Shown here one piece after another: positions 24,163-36,500 of a stretch of 64,000 nt of DNA (the first letter of the stretch is position 1; the number at the start of each line of letters is the position of its first letter). Source of the stretch: Branchiostoma lanceolatum (Eukaryota > Chordata > Leptocardii > Amphioxiformes > Branchiostomatidae); the NCBI RefSeq assembly GCF_035083965.1, contig NC_089737.1, positions 13,257,029-13,321,028 on the forward strand, written 5' to 3'. The notes under the pieces were generated by a model, which was given only the letters and a program-made list of their open reading frames with translations, was not told the DNA's origin and did not search any database. A program made the translations under genes and the position numbers.

Positions 24163-27100
24163 ATGAATGACCCGGACAAGGTAAAGCCGAAACCTAAGCC
24201 TCTCATAAGGGGGCAATCTATGCCCGCGTTCAAACTGAACGGAGTCAGCACGCCAGTGAAGGATAAACAACAACGTCCGCAAATAGCCAAATGTTCTGCT
24301 GATCATGAAGATTCGAGAACAGATACGACGAATTCGCAGCAGTTGAAGAAAAGACCAAAGCCCAAACCGCTACTGAGAGTTGAGTCGGTACCAATTTTCA
24401 ACCTGGCTTTAGAAAAGACGGAGGAAAAGACGAAACAAATGCCAAAGCCCAAAAAGCCGTTACTGAGGGGGCAATCTCTGCCAATCTTTAACCTGACAGG
24501 AGACAAAACTGCAGAAATAGCCAAGCAGAGACGGTTTGTTTCGGAATCGACCTCAACACTTCGTATGTCGGGGACATCTGTCGAGTACAGCAAGCAAGAG
24601 ATCACAGACAAGCCAATAGGTAAGAAAAATGTTTGTTTTTTATGTCTCCCGATATTTGATTTATGTTGTTTCATAACAAGTGTATGATTTTGCAACAGTC
24701 ATTTACCTAGTACCGATTAATCTGAGGTATGGTAGTCCAAAATGTCTATAATTCATAAACAACTCTTTCTTGTTTTCGCTCTGAACTTTCGTTTACATAC
24801 ATATGCTAAATATGTAGAGAGAATATGCCCTCAAGGTGTAAGAAGGGAGATATAACTATATCTAAAATACCGTTCAGCTGTGGTGTTTGGATGTGTTAAG
24901 GTTCGACATTTCATAAGTTCATTATCATTACGTTCCAGGTTGTAGTGAGGTAGTAGCTATCATGACGCTACAGGTAGTAGTATAGTGAGGTACACACCAA
25001 CTTGGCCCAAGCCAAAACATCTCAAAACAAAACACAGCGACCACCCTCTCCAAAAGTACCCCAAACCCCCACCGTGCCAGAGGCTTCAACTTAATGAAGT
25101 TTCGCACGGAACTACAATAAGAAGAAGACATATAAACAATGTCATAAGCACCCGTGTGTATTCAGTAACGCTGCGAGGAATTCTCAACCACCAGGACAAA
25201 GCCCCACGGGACAATGGATAATCATAGGGCACACATCTCTGGCACGTTTGACTTATGTCATGCAAAACCACACTGAACATTATTAGAAATCAATGTGAGG
25301 ACACTGATAATTATCAGTAACGGTTCTTTTTCTGACTACATTTTAGTGGCATAATGATTTACGTACATTTCTTCACCGATGTAACGTTAGATTCAAAACT
25401 CTCTTTTTCTAAATTGTCTATGAAAAACAGGTTCCAGACGCAGTCAAGCATGTAGAAGATTAGTGTTTGTGTCGAAACGTTAGAGACATGGGTCATTGAC
25501 TTAACTTGAATATGCCACAATGCACATTATTATAATGAAAGGAGGGTGATATCAATCCTTCTTCTGGTCACGTTTTTGCGGCATTGTCCTTTACTTTAAT
25601 TTCTTACCCAAGTAAATTCAAAACTTTTTTTTTTTTCAAATTGTCTAAAAACAGGTTCCTAATCAGCCAAGCATGAACAAGACCAGTGCTTAATATGTTG
25701 GTTGTCAAAAATTGTAAATATCGGGTCATTGACCTTTTGAGGCCAGCTTTTAGGCGTTTATCTAAAGCTTTAAAGGGGCATATTGTGACATGAGCATAAA
25801 ACGAAATTCTTTGTTTTTGATTATTTTTCTACATCATTAGTTGAATCTACCTTATTACACTGCACAGCAATATTCATCACGTACGGATGCGACTTTGTAG
25901 TGTCGTGCGAACGTCTTGAAAAAAATTATATACGCAATCCCCACCGCCGCTTGAAATTGGCCGCCATCTTGTCCAACATTCCGACGAACCACCGAACACG
26001 CGATCGAACGCCCGACGTTCTGAAGTTTGTTTACTTGTGGTGATTTTCCTGTGAAGCTCGAACTCTGACCATAACGGTCGATTCGGATTTTTCGTAGCGT
26101 TCTATGCTGGCTTATTTGCATATTAACTTGCGGGACGCAAGTTAATATGTAGATGAACCAGATTTTACACGTTTTGCGTTTTTCGTCGTTTATCAATGGT
26201 GGAAATGTGACAAAATGACGGGAATATGTTGGAAATAAGTAACAAATAAGTTACAAATGTGAATCTTAGTGTAGATCTTTCAAATTCTTACTATTTGTAG
26301 TTTTTACCCACCAGATTCTACAATATGCCCCTTTAATACTGGTCTATTACCTTGGAGAATACGATTAGTTTGTAGATTGAAAAATGTGTTAATACACAAT
26401 ACAAAAGATACTCAAACAACCGGACAGATTTTGCGAACGGTCGACGTTTCAGATAGTATCCAGTATCCAGGATGTTGATGCTATTTGAAACGTCTGACCG
26501 TTTACATAATATTTTCTTTGCTTGAATAACTTATGTATAGTGTAATTTGTGTATCTCATTACCTGTATGGCTAACCTTTATCAACGTACTAGTCTTGCTT
26601 CCGAACAGCTGTGTAGAAACTCTCACTCAGTCTGGTCTTCTTTATATATATTCAAAGAAAACCTTTGTTTTATCCTTGAATGGAAGTGGATATAGATTAT
26701 AGTAATTACTAACTACTTGCGAATGTTGTTCTCTTCACGCAAGGACAAAATGGAGTATTTCGTCAGTACCTGCGAGGCCGACCAATCACCATGTTCGCGC
26801 CCTCCGATTCGGCAGACCAAGGCGCCAAAAAGGAGTCGACCCTGCCAACAGAAATGCTACGTGCAGAATGGGTGTATCCTTTCATACAGGCAAACACAAA
26901 CAAAAAAGGAAACAAACAAAGAAACAAAATAGATAGACACAGACAGAGCCACTTACATAATTAGTTGGAAATATAGAATTACAATGTTCAAAGATATATT
27001 TCCTATTGACTAGTAGATTGTTCACCTTTCAGAAAGCACTAGTGCTGTGTAGTTCTTTGACTAGGTCAATGACCCTTCACTGGCCGCATTACTAGACATC

Positions 27101-30100
27101 ACTTAAGCTATTCAAATCGTTCTGTGTTCTTCTTTTAAAGGTCAATCACCCTTACCTCATCATCATGTCTAGTCATCGCTTAAGCTCTTTAAACCGTTCT
27201 TTATTCATACCTTTATTCCATCATAATCTATGGGATGATAATTATCTTTAATCTTTAACGGATCCAGGATGATTCGATGTAGTGTCTTAATATGAGTGAT
27301 TGCTTCGCATTGAATGTTATCAGTGACACGTTGGATACCGAGACGTTTGGATATTTCATTGCACTGATTAATGAATATACGAAGGAACTACCGTACGGTA
27401 AACCATAATCATAAACATGCTGACTGTTGTGATATTTTTTTACAAATTACTTAGAGTATTGTATGAAAGTTGAACTGTAATTGGCACCCCCCCCCCCCCC
27501 CCCCCAAGGAATGGACTGAGCAGTCTTTGTCAAGGAATGAGCAACCCACCAATTCGGTGACGTCACATTATGCAGTCAGAACAAGCCACTCGGTGATCTG
27601 CAGATCACCAGTTGTAGAAAGTTTATGGCGCCCCCCGTCACTCTTTTCGTGTTGGCAAATACAGTTCAACTTTGATTCATAATGAATTCTACCAAGACTT
27701 TAAAGATAACTATCTTAGTCAATATATTACGATATATAGTTATTTTGTAGCGGGCCCGGGCCCGTTGGTTTGTAAGAATATATGGTCTTACTATGCAAAA
27801 TTGTTGTCGTCTAAGAACTTGACGTTGGTCCAGCTACGGTTACCGTGGCCGTGACTGTGCCGATAATCTCCACGAGCTGGCCAGCGGAGAGATCGTGTAT
27901 AACATCGCGTCAGTCGTGGTGCTGTACGACCCTAGAGCAGGCACGCAGAGGCACTACCTGGGACACAACTCAAGTATACAATGGTAACATCAAAGACCAA
28001 TTCATTTTTCTTTCTTTTAAAAAAAAAATGCATTTCACAAAATGATACAAAACACATAATACAAACAAGATAAAAAACAAAGAACGGGAAAAATAAGCAT
28101 AAGCCACGGATTCAAACTGATAAGTTAAAAGGTGGAAACAGAAATGAGCTGCAACGTAAACATAAGTAATGTTCATAACAACAGTAATAACAGCATCATT
28201 GGCAAATAACTACCCATTCTTTGAGCTTCTACATATCTGTCTTAGATACTAAAGACAAGCTTCTTATACCTAACGTTTTTACCATAACCATTTCAGTTGA
28301 AGATAAAAATATCAATGTGGATTGTGAAAACTTAATGATATGTGATCATTCAGTTTGTGTCCTACAAGCAACCATTGTCCTGAGATAGATTTTTAAATAT
28401 CAAACAACATCATTATCCTGGGTTGTGTCTTGTTAATCTAGCTTCTGTTCTGCTCCCACGCACTGGACATAGAATAGACCCAGACTGTTTTATCACTCTT
28501 AGACTATAATTTTTTGCCACGACCCAGGGGCGGAACCTTTTAAGCTCTCTGTAATGGTCAGTCTGTTGCTGTTGTTGTCACGCTCCAGTTTGGCAGTTCA
28601 TCCCGCGGGAGTCCTGGTGACGAGTGGACAGGTCATGGGGGTCAACCGGAGAGAACAGGTGAAGTTTCTACATAATTCCCGATCAGAACTGACTGTGCTT
28701 GTGAAAGAACTATGAGTAAATGGCAGTCTCAGTCTAGAGTGGTTTGTTTGGCACATTTCATGACTGAAATTACTTTCTCTTTCTTTCCCTTCTCTAACTC
28801 ACTTCTCAAAAGTAAAGGAGAGAGTCGAATGGAAGCAACCTGAAATGTTTTTAGCACTGCCTAGTAAAAATCATGTTACACACATACACAACCTCATTTG
28901 TTTGGCGTGAATAACGTTACGCCCTGAAAAATTTCCTCGCTTACTGTGACGCCTCTTACTGTGACGCCTCGCTCTAATTTACGATAGAGACTAAAATTGA
29001 CCTGTTTTCCCGTCTTTACACCAGATTGCTGTATACGAAAAGTTTGACGGCTTTTATGAAACCCCTGACCCCAACTGGTACAAGGTAAGATACTATATCA
29101 TTGGCTGGAATTTTATGTAGTCGCTTGAGTAACTGTCTTTTGACGTATCTTAAAGTTATTACATAGCTGCCTAACCTTCATCGACGCATTGCCATTGGTT
29201 GGAAACATGTTGTGGGAGAATTAAGGTTTTGCTTGATCTACTTAGCTATTCCACCTTTTATATGTTAACAGAAACTTCTGAAAGAATACTACATAGAATT
29301 CATAACAGTAAAATCGCAAAAATCAAGCAAGCCGCAATTTACTGGAAATGCCACGAAGATGAGACAAAAATGTGACTAAAACAATCTAACAATCTTTTTA
29401 CACACATCTGGATACGATAGTAACAGGTTTGTTTGTGATTTTTGAAATCAAATTTTTCTCTCAACATTAGCCTCATGTTAGAGTGTGGGACTCCAAGACT
29501 TTGCAAACCTTGGCTGTGATTGGCGGAGGCAAACTGCAATTCGGAGTTTGCGCAGTCTCTTTTTCAGTTTCCGTGAGTATTCTTTCATTAGCAGAACTAT
29601 TTAATTTGTGATTTTACCAATAATGTGAGTTACATGTGGCTAGATAGATCATGATTTCTTTCAAAACTGCATTTACAACAGCTTCCATAATGCTATTTGA
29701 TCTTCTAGACTCATTTTAGCTGATACCCTATTGTTCTCTTCAGGTAAAAGCCATCACATGTTGGACTATCATAGTATCGATGCTTTGAAACATTTTGAAC
29801 AAGAGTTCCGCGACCTCATATCTCCATGAACAAGTCTATTTTATGCAAATGACTTACACATTCACATAATATATGCTTTATCATAAACACCTTTATCTTA
29901 CTTAAACATGTTGCAATATTGACAGTCCTATAATTTTCAAATTTGATGAATTTCGGTGTTTTTGCATTAATTATGCAAATCAGGAATTTATTTGCATAAT
30001 TGGTATCTGTTGATGCTCCACTTTCCATAAAGTACACATGTTACATGTATTTGAGTCTTATAATGGAAAACACAGCAAATATAGATTTCCCTCATTATCT

Positions 30101-30510
30101 ATGCAAATTAAGTCCCAATTAGCATAATTTACACTTCATTGTGTATATCTCTGTCTAAGCTACCTGCATACTAAATATCATGGAAATCCGTTGTTCCTTT
30201 GTTCAGTTATACTCCTTAGAAGATTTTCACAATAACGCCCCTGCAGTTCCAGAGCAAGCTGCTAGGGGGCCCAAACCTACACCACTTCTTAATTACATCA
30301 CAAGCTATCTCCCACCCAAAAATCAAGACCACAGCACGTCCAGGTCAAAAGATACAAAAATTGAAGTTCTGCTGCAGTACCAAGGTCACATACCAGGGGG
30401 CCCAAAATCGACCCTGACCTTCGGCTTCACAACACCCGCCCACATACCAAATATCATTGTAATCCATCAAGAGGTTCTTGAGTTATGCTGACTACAAGAG
30501 TCCGGAAACA

Positions 30511-30552
<42 letters not shown>

Positions 30553-33500
30553 CCAAAAACAATATCTCCATTTTTCATGGAGATAATAAGGTACACGTTA
30601 CATCCCTCACTACCCCCCACACAAACACACAAACACACCATACAGGTGAACGAAGCGTTTGTCATGTTATTGAACATGAGAGATGTTTCTTATGGGAGAC
30701 AGATGATTTCCTGACAATCAGGACATCTCAGGCACAGATGACACACTCTATGACTACATTTGTGCTCCCGAATTCTCGAACCTTTTGTGTTACCTCAATG
30801 GTGCGACGGCACGAAATGCAAAACCGACTGAACTCTTCCGGCTTCTCATCAAACAGTTTCGCCTGGCAAGAGTCAACAGGGCATTTTGTTGTCCATATCG
30901 CATGATGATTCTGCTTATGAAAAATAAGTGCATTGTGGTGCTGTCTATCGACGTGTTGCACGAGAACTTCAGCTGGCAATTTGGGGTGTCTTCTACCCCG
31001 TCCTCGAGCCAAACCTGCTGTCCCTTTGCTCAGCCCCTCCAACGCTTCCAGCGCCCCCTGTCGGAGCAGATAGAACTCTGCATCAGCCAGCATCATATCG
31101 GTCGTCACTTGTGGTGGCAGGAGCAAACGGCCGTTCCTGTGGGTTATTTACAACAAAAGATAAAATCAACTGCACGTCCGAATGCAATAGCTAGGGGCTC
31201 AAATCAGGCTAGCCGCTAGTCCTTTATTGTGCCAACTGCCAAGTACGTTAAGCATGAAATTTCTATTCTTTCCTTCTAAGAAATTATTGGAATTTGTTAT
31301 GAATTATACATGTTATCACAGTTTGTGTGTTTATTGCCTTCTCAACAAACTCACAAACGACAACCCTGCAGCAAAGAATAACCTCATGGCCAAAAATGAC
31401 TACTAATTTTTAAAGATTATGTATATATATATAGATAGTAACACAGTCCCTACGTAGCCCACGTAGAACCAACATGGGGAGGGGTTCTCTGTAGCTGTAC
31501 CTGCATTTCAACGGTACAAGAGTTCGTACATGTGTAGCATTTCGTAAGCTGATATCATGATAAGATTCCATACCAAAGACTTTCATTTGTCAAAGATGGT
31601 CCTAGAAGAAAATCATCCAGGAAACTGTTCAAACGCGCAATTGTTTGTTTTTCGTCAGACCTACCTGGCGTAATTCAGTAGAACCCTGAACACCTCCGGG
31701 TCCCGATCTATCCTGTAGACTCCGTCAGCCGGCGCAGAGAAACCCGAGTCCTCGGCGAGCAGTCTGTCCAGGAACTGGCTATTGAGCCGGGCCAGGGTGG
31801 TCCGGGTGGTCTCGAACAGCGTCCCGCTGACGCTCAGACGGACGCAGTCCCCCACAGATTCGGCATTTGCAGCAGACGCTGTCGAAGTTGCCGTGACTTC
31901 TTCTGACGCCATCATTGTTGTTTTCGCTAGCTCCACGGATGACTTGTCATTCCACGTGACTTTCGCATGTTGACGGGCAAATAAAACCTGTCATACCACA
32001 CATTCTGCCCAGTCACCTGCAGATTCGGCATTTGCGGCAGACGCTGTCGAAGTTGCCGTGACTTCTTCTGACGCCATTTTGTTGTTTTTGCTAGCTCCAC
32101 GGATGACTTGTCATTTCACGTGACTTTGCATGTTGACGGGCAAATAAAACCTGTCATACCACACATTCTGCCCAGTCACCTGCAGATTCGAGACTTGCAG
32201 CAGACGTTGTGGACGTTGCCGTGACTTCTTCTGACGCCATCATTGTTGTTTTCGCTAGCTCCACGGATGACTTGTCAATGTCATTTCACGTGACTTCTCA
32301 TGTTGCCGGACATAAAACCTGTTACACCGCACATTCTAATTAGGATGCCAGACTGTTTCTTAGGCCAGCTCAACATGCCTCCAAGGAAATGTCACCACAG
32401 CCTCCTCTGAGATGGACCCTAGGCCATGGAAACACTCTCACATCCACTTCGCACATTCCGACATACAATGGTGTACAGGACACAACAGCAGGTGGTTAAT
32501 TGGGGCAACTTTTTTTCAGTTTTACCCTTATACCTAGATTGACTATGCTCATTTCTCCGCCTTGTGAAACTGTCTGAAGCAGTTTTGAACTTCAGTTTTC
32601 AACACAATGAGAAAATAGGAGCCACAAAATAGCACCCGTCTATGTCAATGAATGAACAATCCACCATTTATGCGACGTCACTTCATGTAAATAGAACACA
32701 TGACTCAATTAGCAGTTGCAAAAAGTTTATGGCGTCTCTACTGATAGATAGAAAAGTCCCACATGAACCCACTACGTCCTCGTTTTCGTGCAAGCTCACG
32801 AACGTTCTTGCTACGCTATGCTTTCGCGAGAGCACGTCTAAAATCTGCGCTCAAAATCAAAATGAGATCTATTCTACCAAAGCTTAAGCTCAACTATACA
32901 TACATATGCTTCCCATAGGATGGAGGTGGTCGAGTTCTGGTGGTTGATGAGTCGCCCGGAAAGATCATGACAGTCTGGGACTGGAAAAATGGAGACTTAC
33001 TCTGTGAGGCGGTGGTTAGTACCTTCCAGTAACTTTTATCTGTTAGCGATAGCCTAAGGGTTTGAGATAATCATGCAGTGTATTCCAAAGTTAACACAAG
33101 CCCCAAATGATTGTTTAAATAATAAAGATTGAATCAAACCATATACAAAAAAAAATAAAAGGAGGCAGAGAGATCATCATCTGCATGTTAAATAATTCTA
33201 AGTAATGCAAAAATGACTAAAATGTTTTTCTGGGGACACTTAAGGATTTCGCTTAATTTAATTCAACGATGCTGTCTGCATACGTGTGTTTCTATAAGAC
33301 TGTCTTTTAACTGGTCAAAATGTTTGATACACAGGCCACGCGAGACTTGTTGGAGACCGCTGCGTTCCACCCCATGGACAGCGACTTGATGGTCACGGCT
33401 GGAAAGAACCACCTCGGCTTCTGGACAATCAAGAAAATAACTGCCGGATCTACCAGCAAGGCTTTCTTAACCATGAAGAAGGGACTGTTTGCGGTAAATT

Positions 33501-36500
33501 TCTACTTTGCTTAAAGATTCACTGATTGCGAGTGCTCCTTCAGAATTTGGCATGTCGCAGATTCGATTTCTGATCTTGGAAGTTGTTTATCGGAGGATTA
33601 AAGTTAACTGCACCAAATGGAACTAGTCAAGAAAGTTGTTATTGTTATTGGTTGTGTTTTGTTGTGTTGTTTTATTTTTCTGGTTAATCCAAATTGATGT
33701 ATGCATATCATCTCATTTAGCATATTCGCGAATAAGTCCGAGCAATTTTTCACAAAGCCTGTTTTTCAAAAAAACGGTAAACAATATGTACTATCATCCG
33801 TATGTCTTATTGTTGAAAACTAAATAAGGAAAATAATGATGTATTCATTAATCCATTTATTCGTTCTTTTGTTTTGAAGGAACATCAAGCCAAGTTCGTT
33901 CATTGCTTGGACTTCGGCGACAATGGTGACGTCATCACCGGCGATTCTAAGGGAAGCATTTTAGTCTGGAAGAAAGGTGAGAGGTCAAAATCTAAATTCA
34001 AAGTAACGTATGATAGGCGGTGTTAAAAAACATCCAAATCATAGCCTTTTATATAGAAGTCTATAGTCTCATGCTACATTAGGGTCTTGTGAATTAGTTT
34101 GATAGTGTCATTGTTTAAGAATAGAAGTCGTCGTTACAGCTTGTACAAGTAGTGTACGAAAGATAGTGGATGCTACCTGAAACGTCTGACAGTTTCCAAA
34201 TTTTACCCAGTTGATTGAGTATGTAATTTCTATTTGGCGTAGCTTGTATGGAAGCTCTTGGGAAACCAAACGAAACTGGCCAACAACTGAAGGAACCTGT
34301 TCCACAGTCGACCGATGATGATGATGTACAGGTGTTACACAATGAAGTTATCATTGTCATTATTTTGTTTCCGCAGGGTGTAACAGAATCAGCCATGCCA
34401 ACCCGGGTGCCCATAAAGGCGGGATCATGGCGCTGCGCGTGACGTCAGACGGTACCCTGGTGACGGGAGGGGGGAAGGACAGACGTGTGGTGGTGTGGGA
34501 CAGGTCTTATACAAGGCCACTGCGGGAATGTAAGGTAAGGGGTAATGTGTGACGGGAGGGGGAAGGACAGACGTGTGGTGGTGTGGGACAGGTCTTACAC
34601 CAGGCCACTGCGGGAATGCAAGGTAAGGGACAATGTGTGACGTCAGAGGGTACCATGGTGACGGGAGGCGGGAAGGACAGACGTGTGGTGGTGTGGGACA
34701 GGTCTTACACCAGGCCACTGCGGGAATGTAAGGTAAGGGGTAATGTGTGACGTCGGAGGGTACCATGGTAACGGGAGGCGGGAAGGACAGACGTGTGGTG
34801 GTGTGGGACAGGTCTTACACCAGGCCACTGCGGGAGTGTAAGGTAAGGAAGTACTTTTGTCTTATATTGTGACCTTTTTCTTGTGAATTTTGGTTCATAA
34901 ACATCACATTTGAAACGTCTTGCTCCATTTTGCCCCCTATAGATTATTCTCCAAGCAGAGGTTCAGCCCTGACTGGGTTTTGATCTGTTTTGTCGTTTCT
35001 GTTCGGATTTGTTATGTTTTCTATATGTCCGCCCAACTGAACGTCTGCTTGGAGAGTACTGATACATGGACTGTAAAGATTAGGCAAACGGCAATTTGAA
35101 AGCAGAGAAAATTGGGAAGAAGTCATATACGTTTAATAATATTTAGTGGGTCATGTTGTCAATTCTAACTAAAGATTGGTATCTTTAGGAGGACGACACT
35201 TAGCATCTCTGTCCATTCTGTACTGAGTATGGTTGACAAACTTTCTCTTTTTGCCCTAGTTGGACAAATCACTTGGTGGTGTGAGGTCCATCTGCCCCGC
35301 AGACAAATGCCAGATGTTCTCTGGGAGCGGCCTGTTTCTCGGCACTCTTTCTAACGCGCTCTGCCATTGGACCTTGGACCTGGAGAAGGTAGAAGCCATA
35401 GCTGAAGTAAGTGATTTTTAACTACAGTAGTACCTTAATAGCTCAAGTACGCGTAATGTATTTTCTCCATTGAGGTACGCACTTTTTAGCACCTTGTGAA
35501 ATTCAAAAGGTGTCCAATTCGGGATAGTGCTTTATATTGAAATTATTGTTTAGACAAATGGGAATAGGACCTCCTACTGGTACGCACAGTGAAAATGTTT
35601 GAGCAGAAGATAGTATAGCACTTTTATTTAAGGATTGTTTTAATTTAAGGTATCCAATCAGTGCACAGTCAACGAACGTTTTCTAAAATTTATAATTTAT
35701 ATTACAACGAAAACCAAATCTTTGTAGCTGAAATATTGAGATGAATGTCTAAAGATGATTTTTTAGAATCTTTTCTTAATCTATATTCGACAGGGCCATG
35801 CAGATGAGTTGTGGGGCCTTGCAGCTCACCCCAGGAAACCCCAGTTCGTGACGTGTGACTACAGCGGACTTGTCGTGCTGTGGGAGAGTAAAACACACCG
35901 ACCAGTATGGAGGACATGTCTCAAGGTAAGCTTTTTCTCCAAAAGAATATGCATTTCGTTGATAAGACTAAAATCATTTGTGTGCTGACTGTACACGGTT
36001 AACCCCTTAACTCTTCAACTTAGTTCAGTGCCTAGAAGTGGCCAGTTATCGTTAAAAATAGGATTATGAGTTTTTCTTTCTGAATTCAAAGATCTGCCAT
36101 GTTCTATCACGTACTCATTGATAAAACAGTTGATTTATTTGTATCATTCTACAAAATAGTTTGCGGCGCAGTCAGCCCAGTTTCACCCTTCTGAAGACAT
36201 CCTTCTTATTGGTACATCTGTTGGAAGGTACGTGAACAACTATGGTATCATTTGCTAAGTTATAAAACCTGTTGATCTTACTTGATGGTCACATTATCAT
36301 GTTCTTCTTTCGAAATCATTTATAGATCTTAATATTTTGTTGCCTCTTTTATGGTTCCAATTTTGCCATACGGTATTCGATATTTCTGATGCCTCATCAG
36401 TTGTCATGAGCATCAACTTTCACAAGCCTTGTGAACGAGACCTAGAAAATCCTACGATGCGATCGCCAGGACTCGGATGTATACCTTTCAATGCTATGCA

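Noticed and set aside
24985-25131. Lys/Pro-rich stretch that might be an extra EML exon
   Set aside because: Reads PKPKHLKTK-like in one frame, but there is no pyrimidine tract with AG at a compatible phase, and exon 1 joins exon 2 in phase without it.
30478-30714. Frames across the CA microsatellite
   Set aside because: Low-complexity translation of (CA)n within a dispersed repeat.
34425-34828. Proline-rich antisense frame with repeated TCPTPPHVCPS
   Set aside because: It is the reverse strand of the four tandem copies of EML exon 10.
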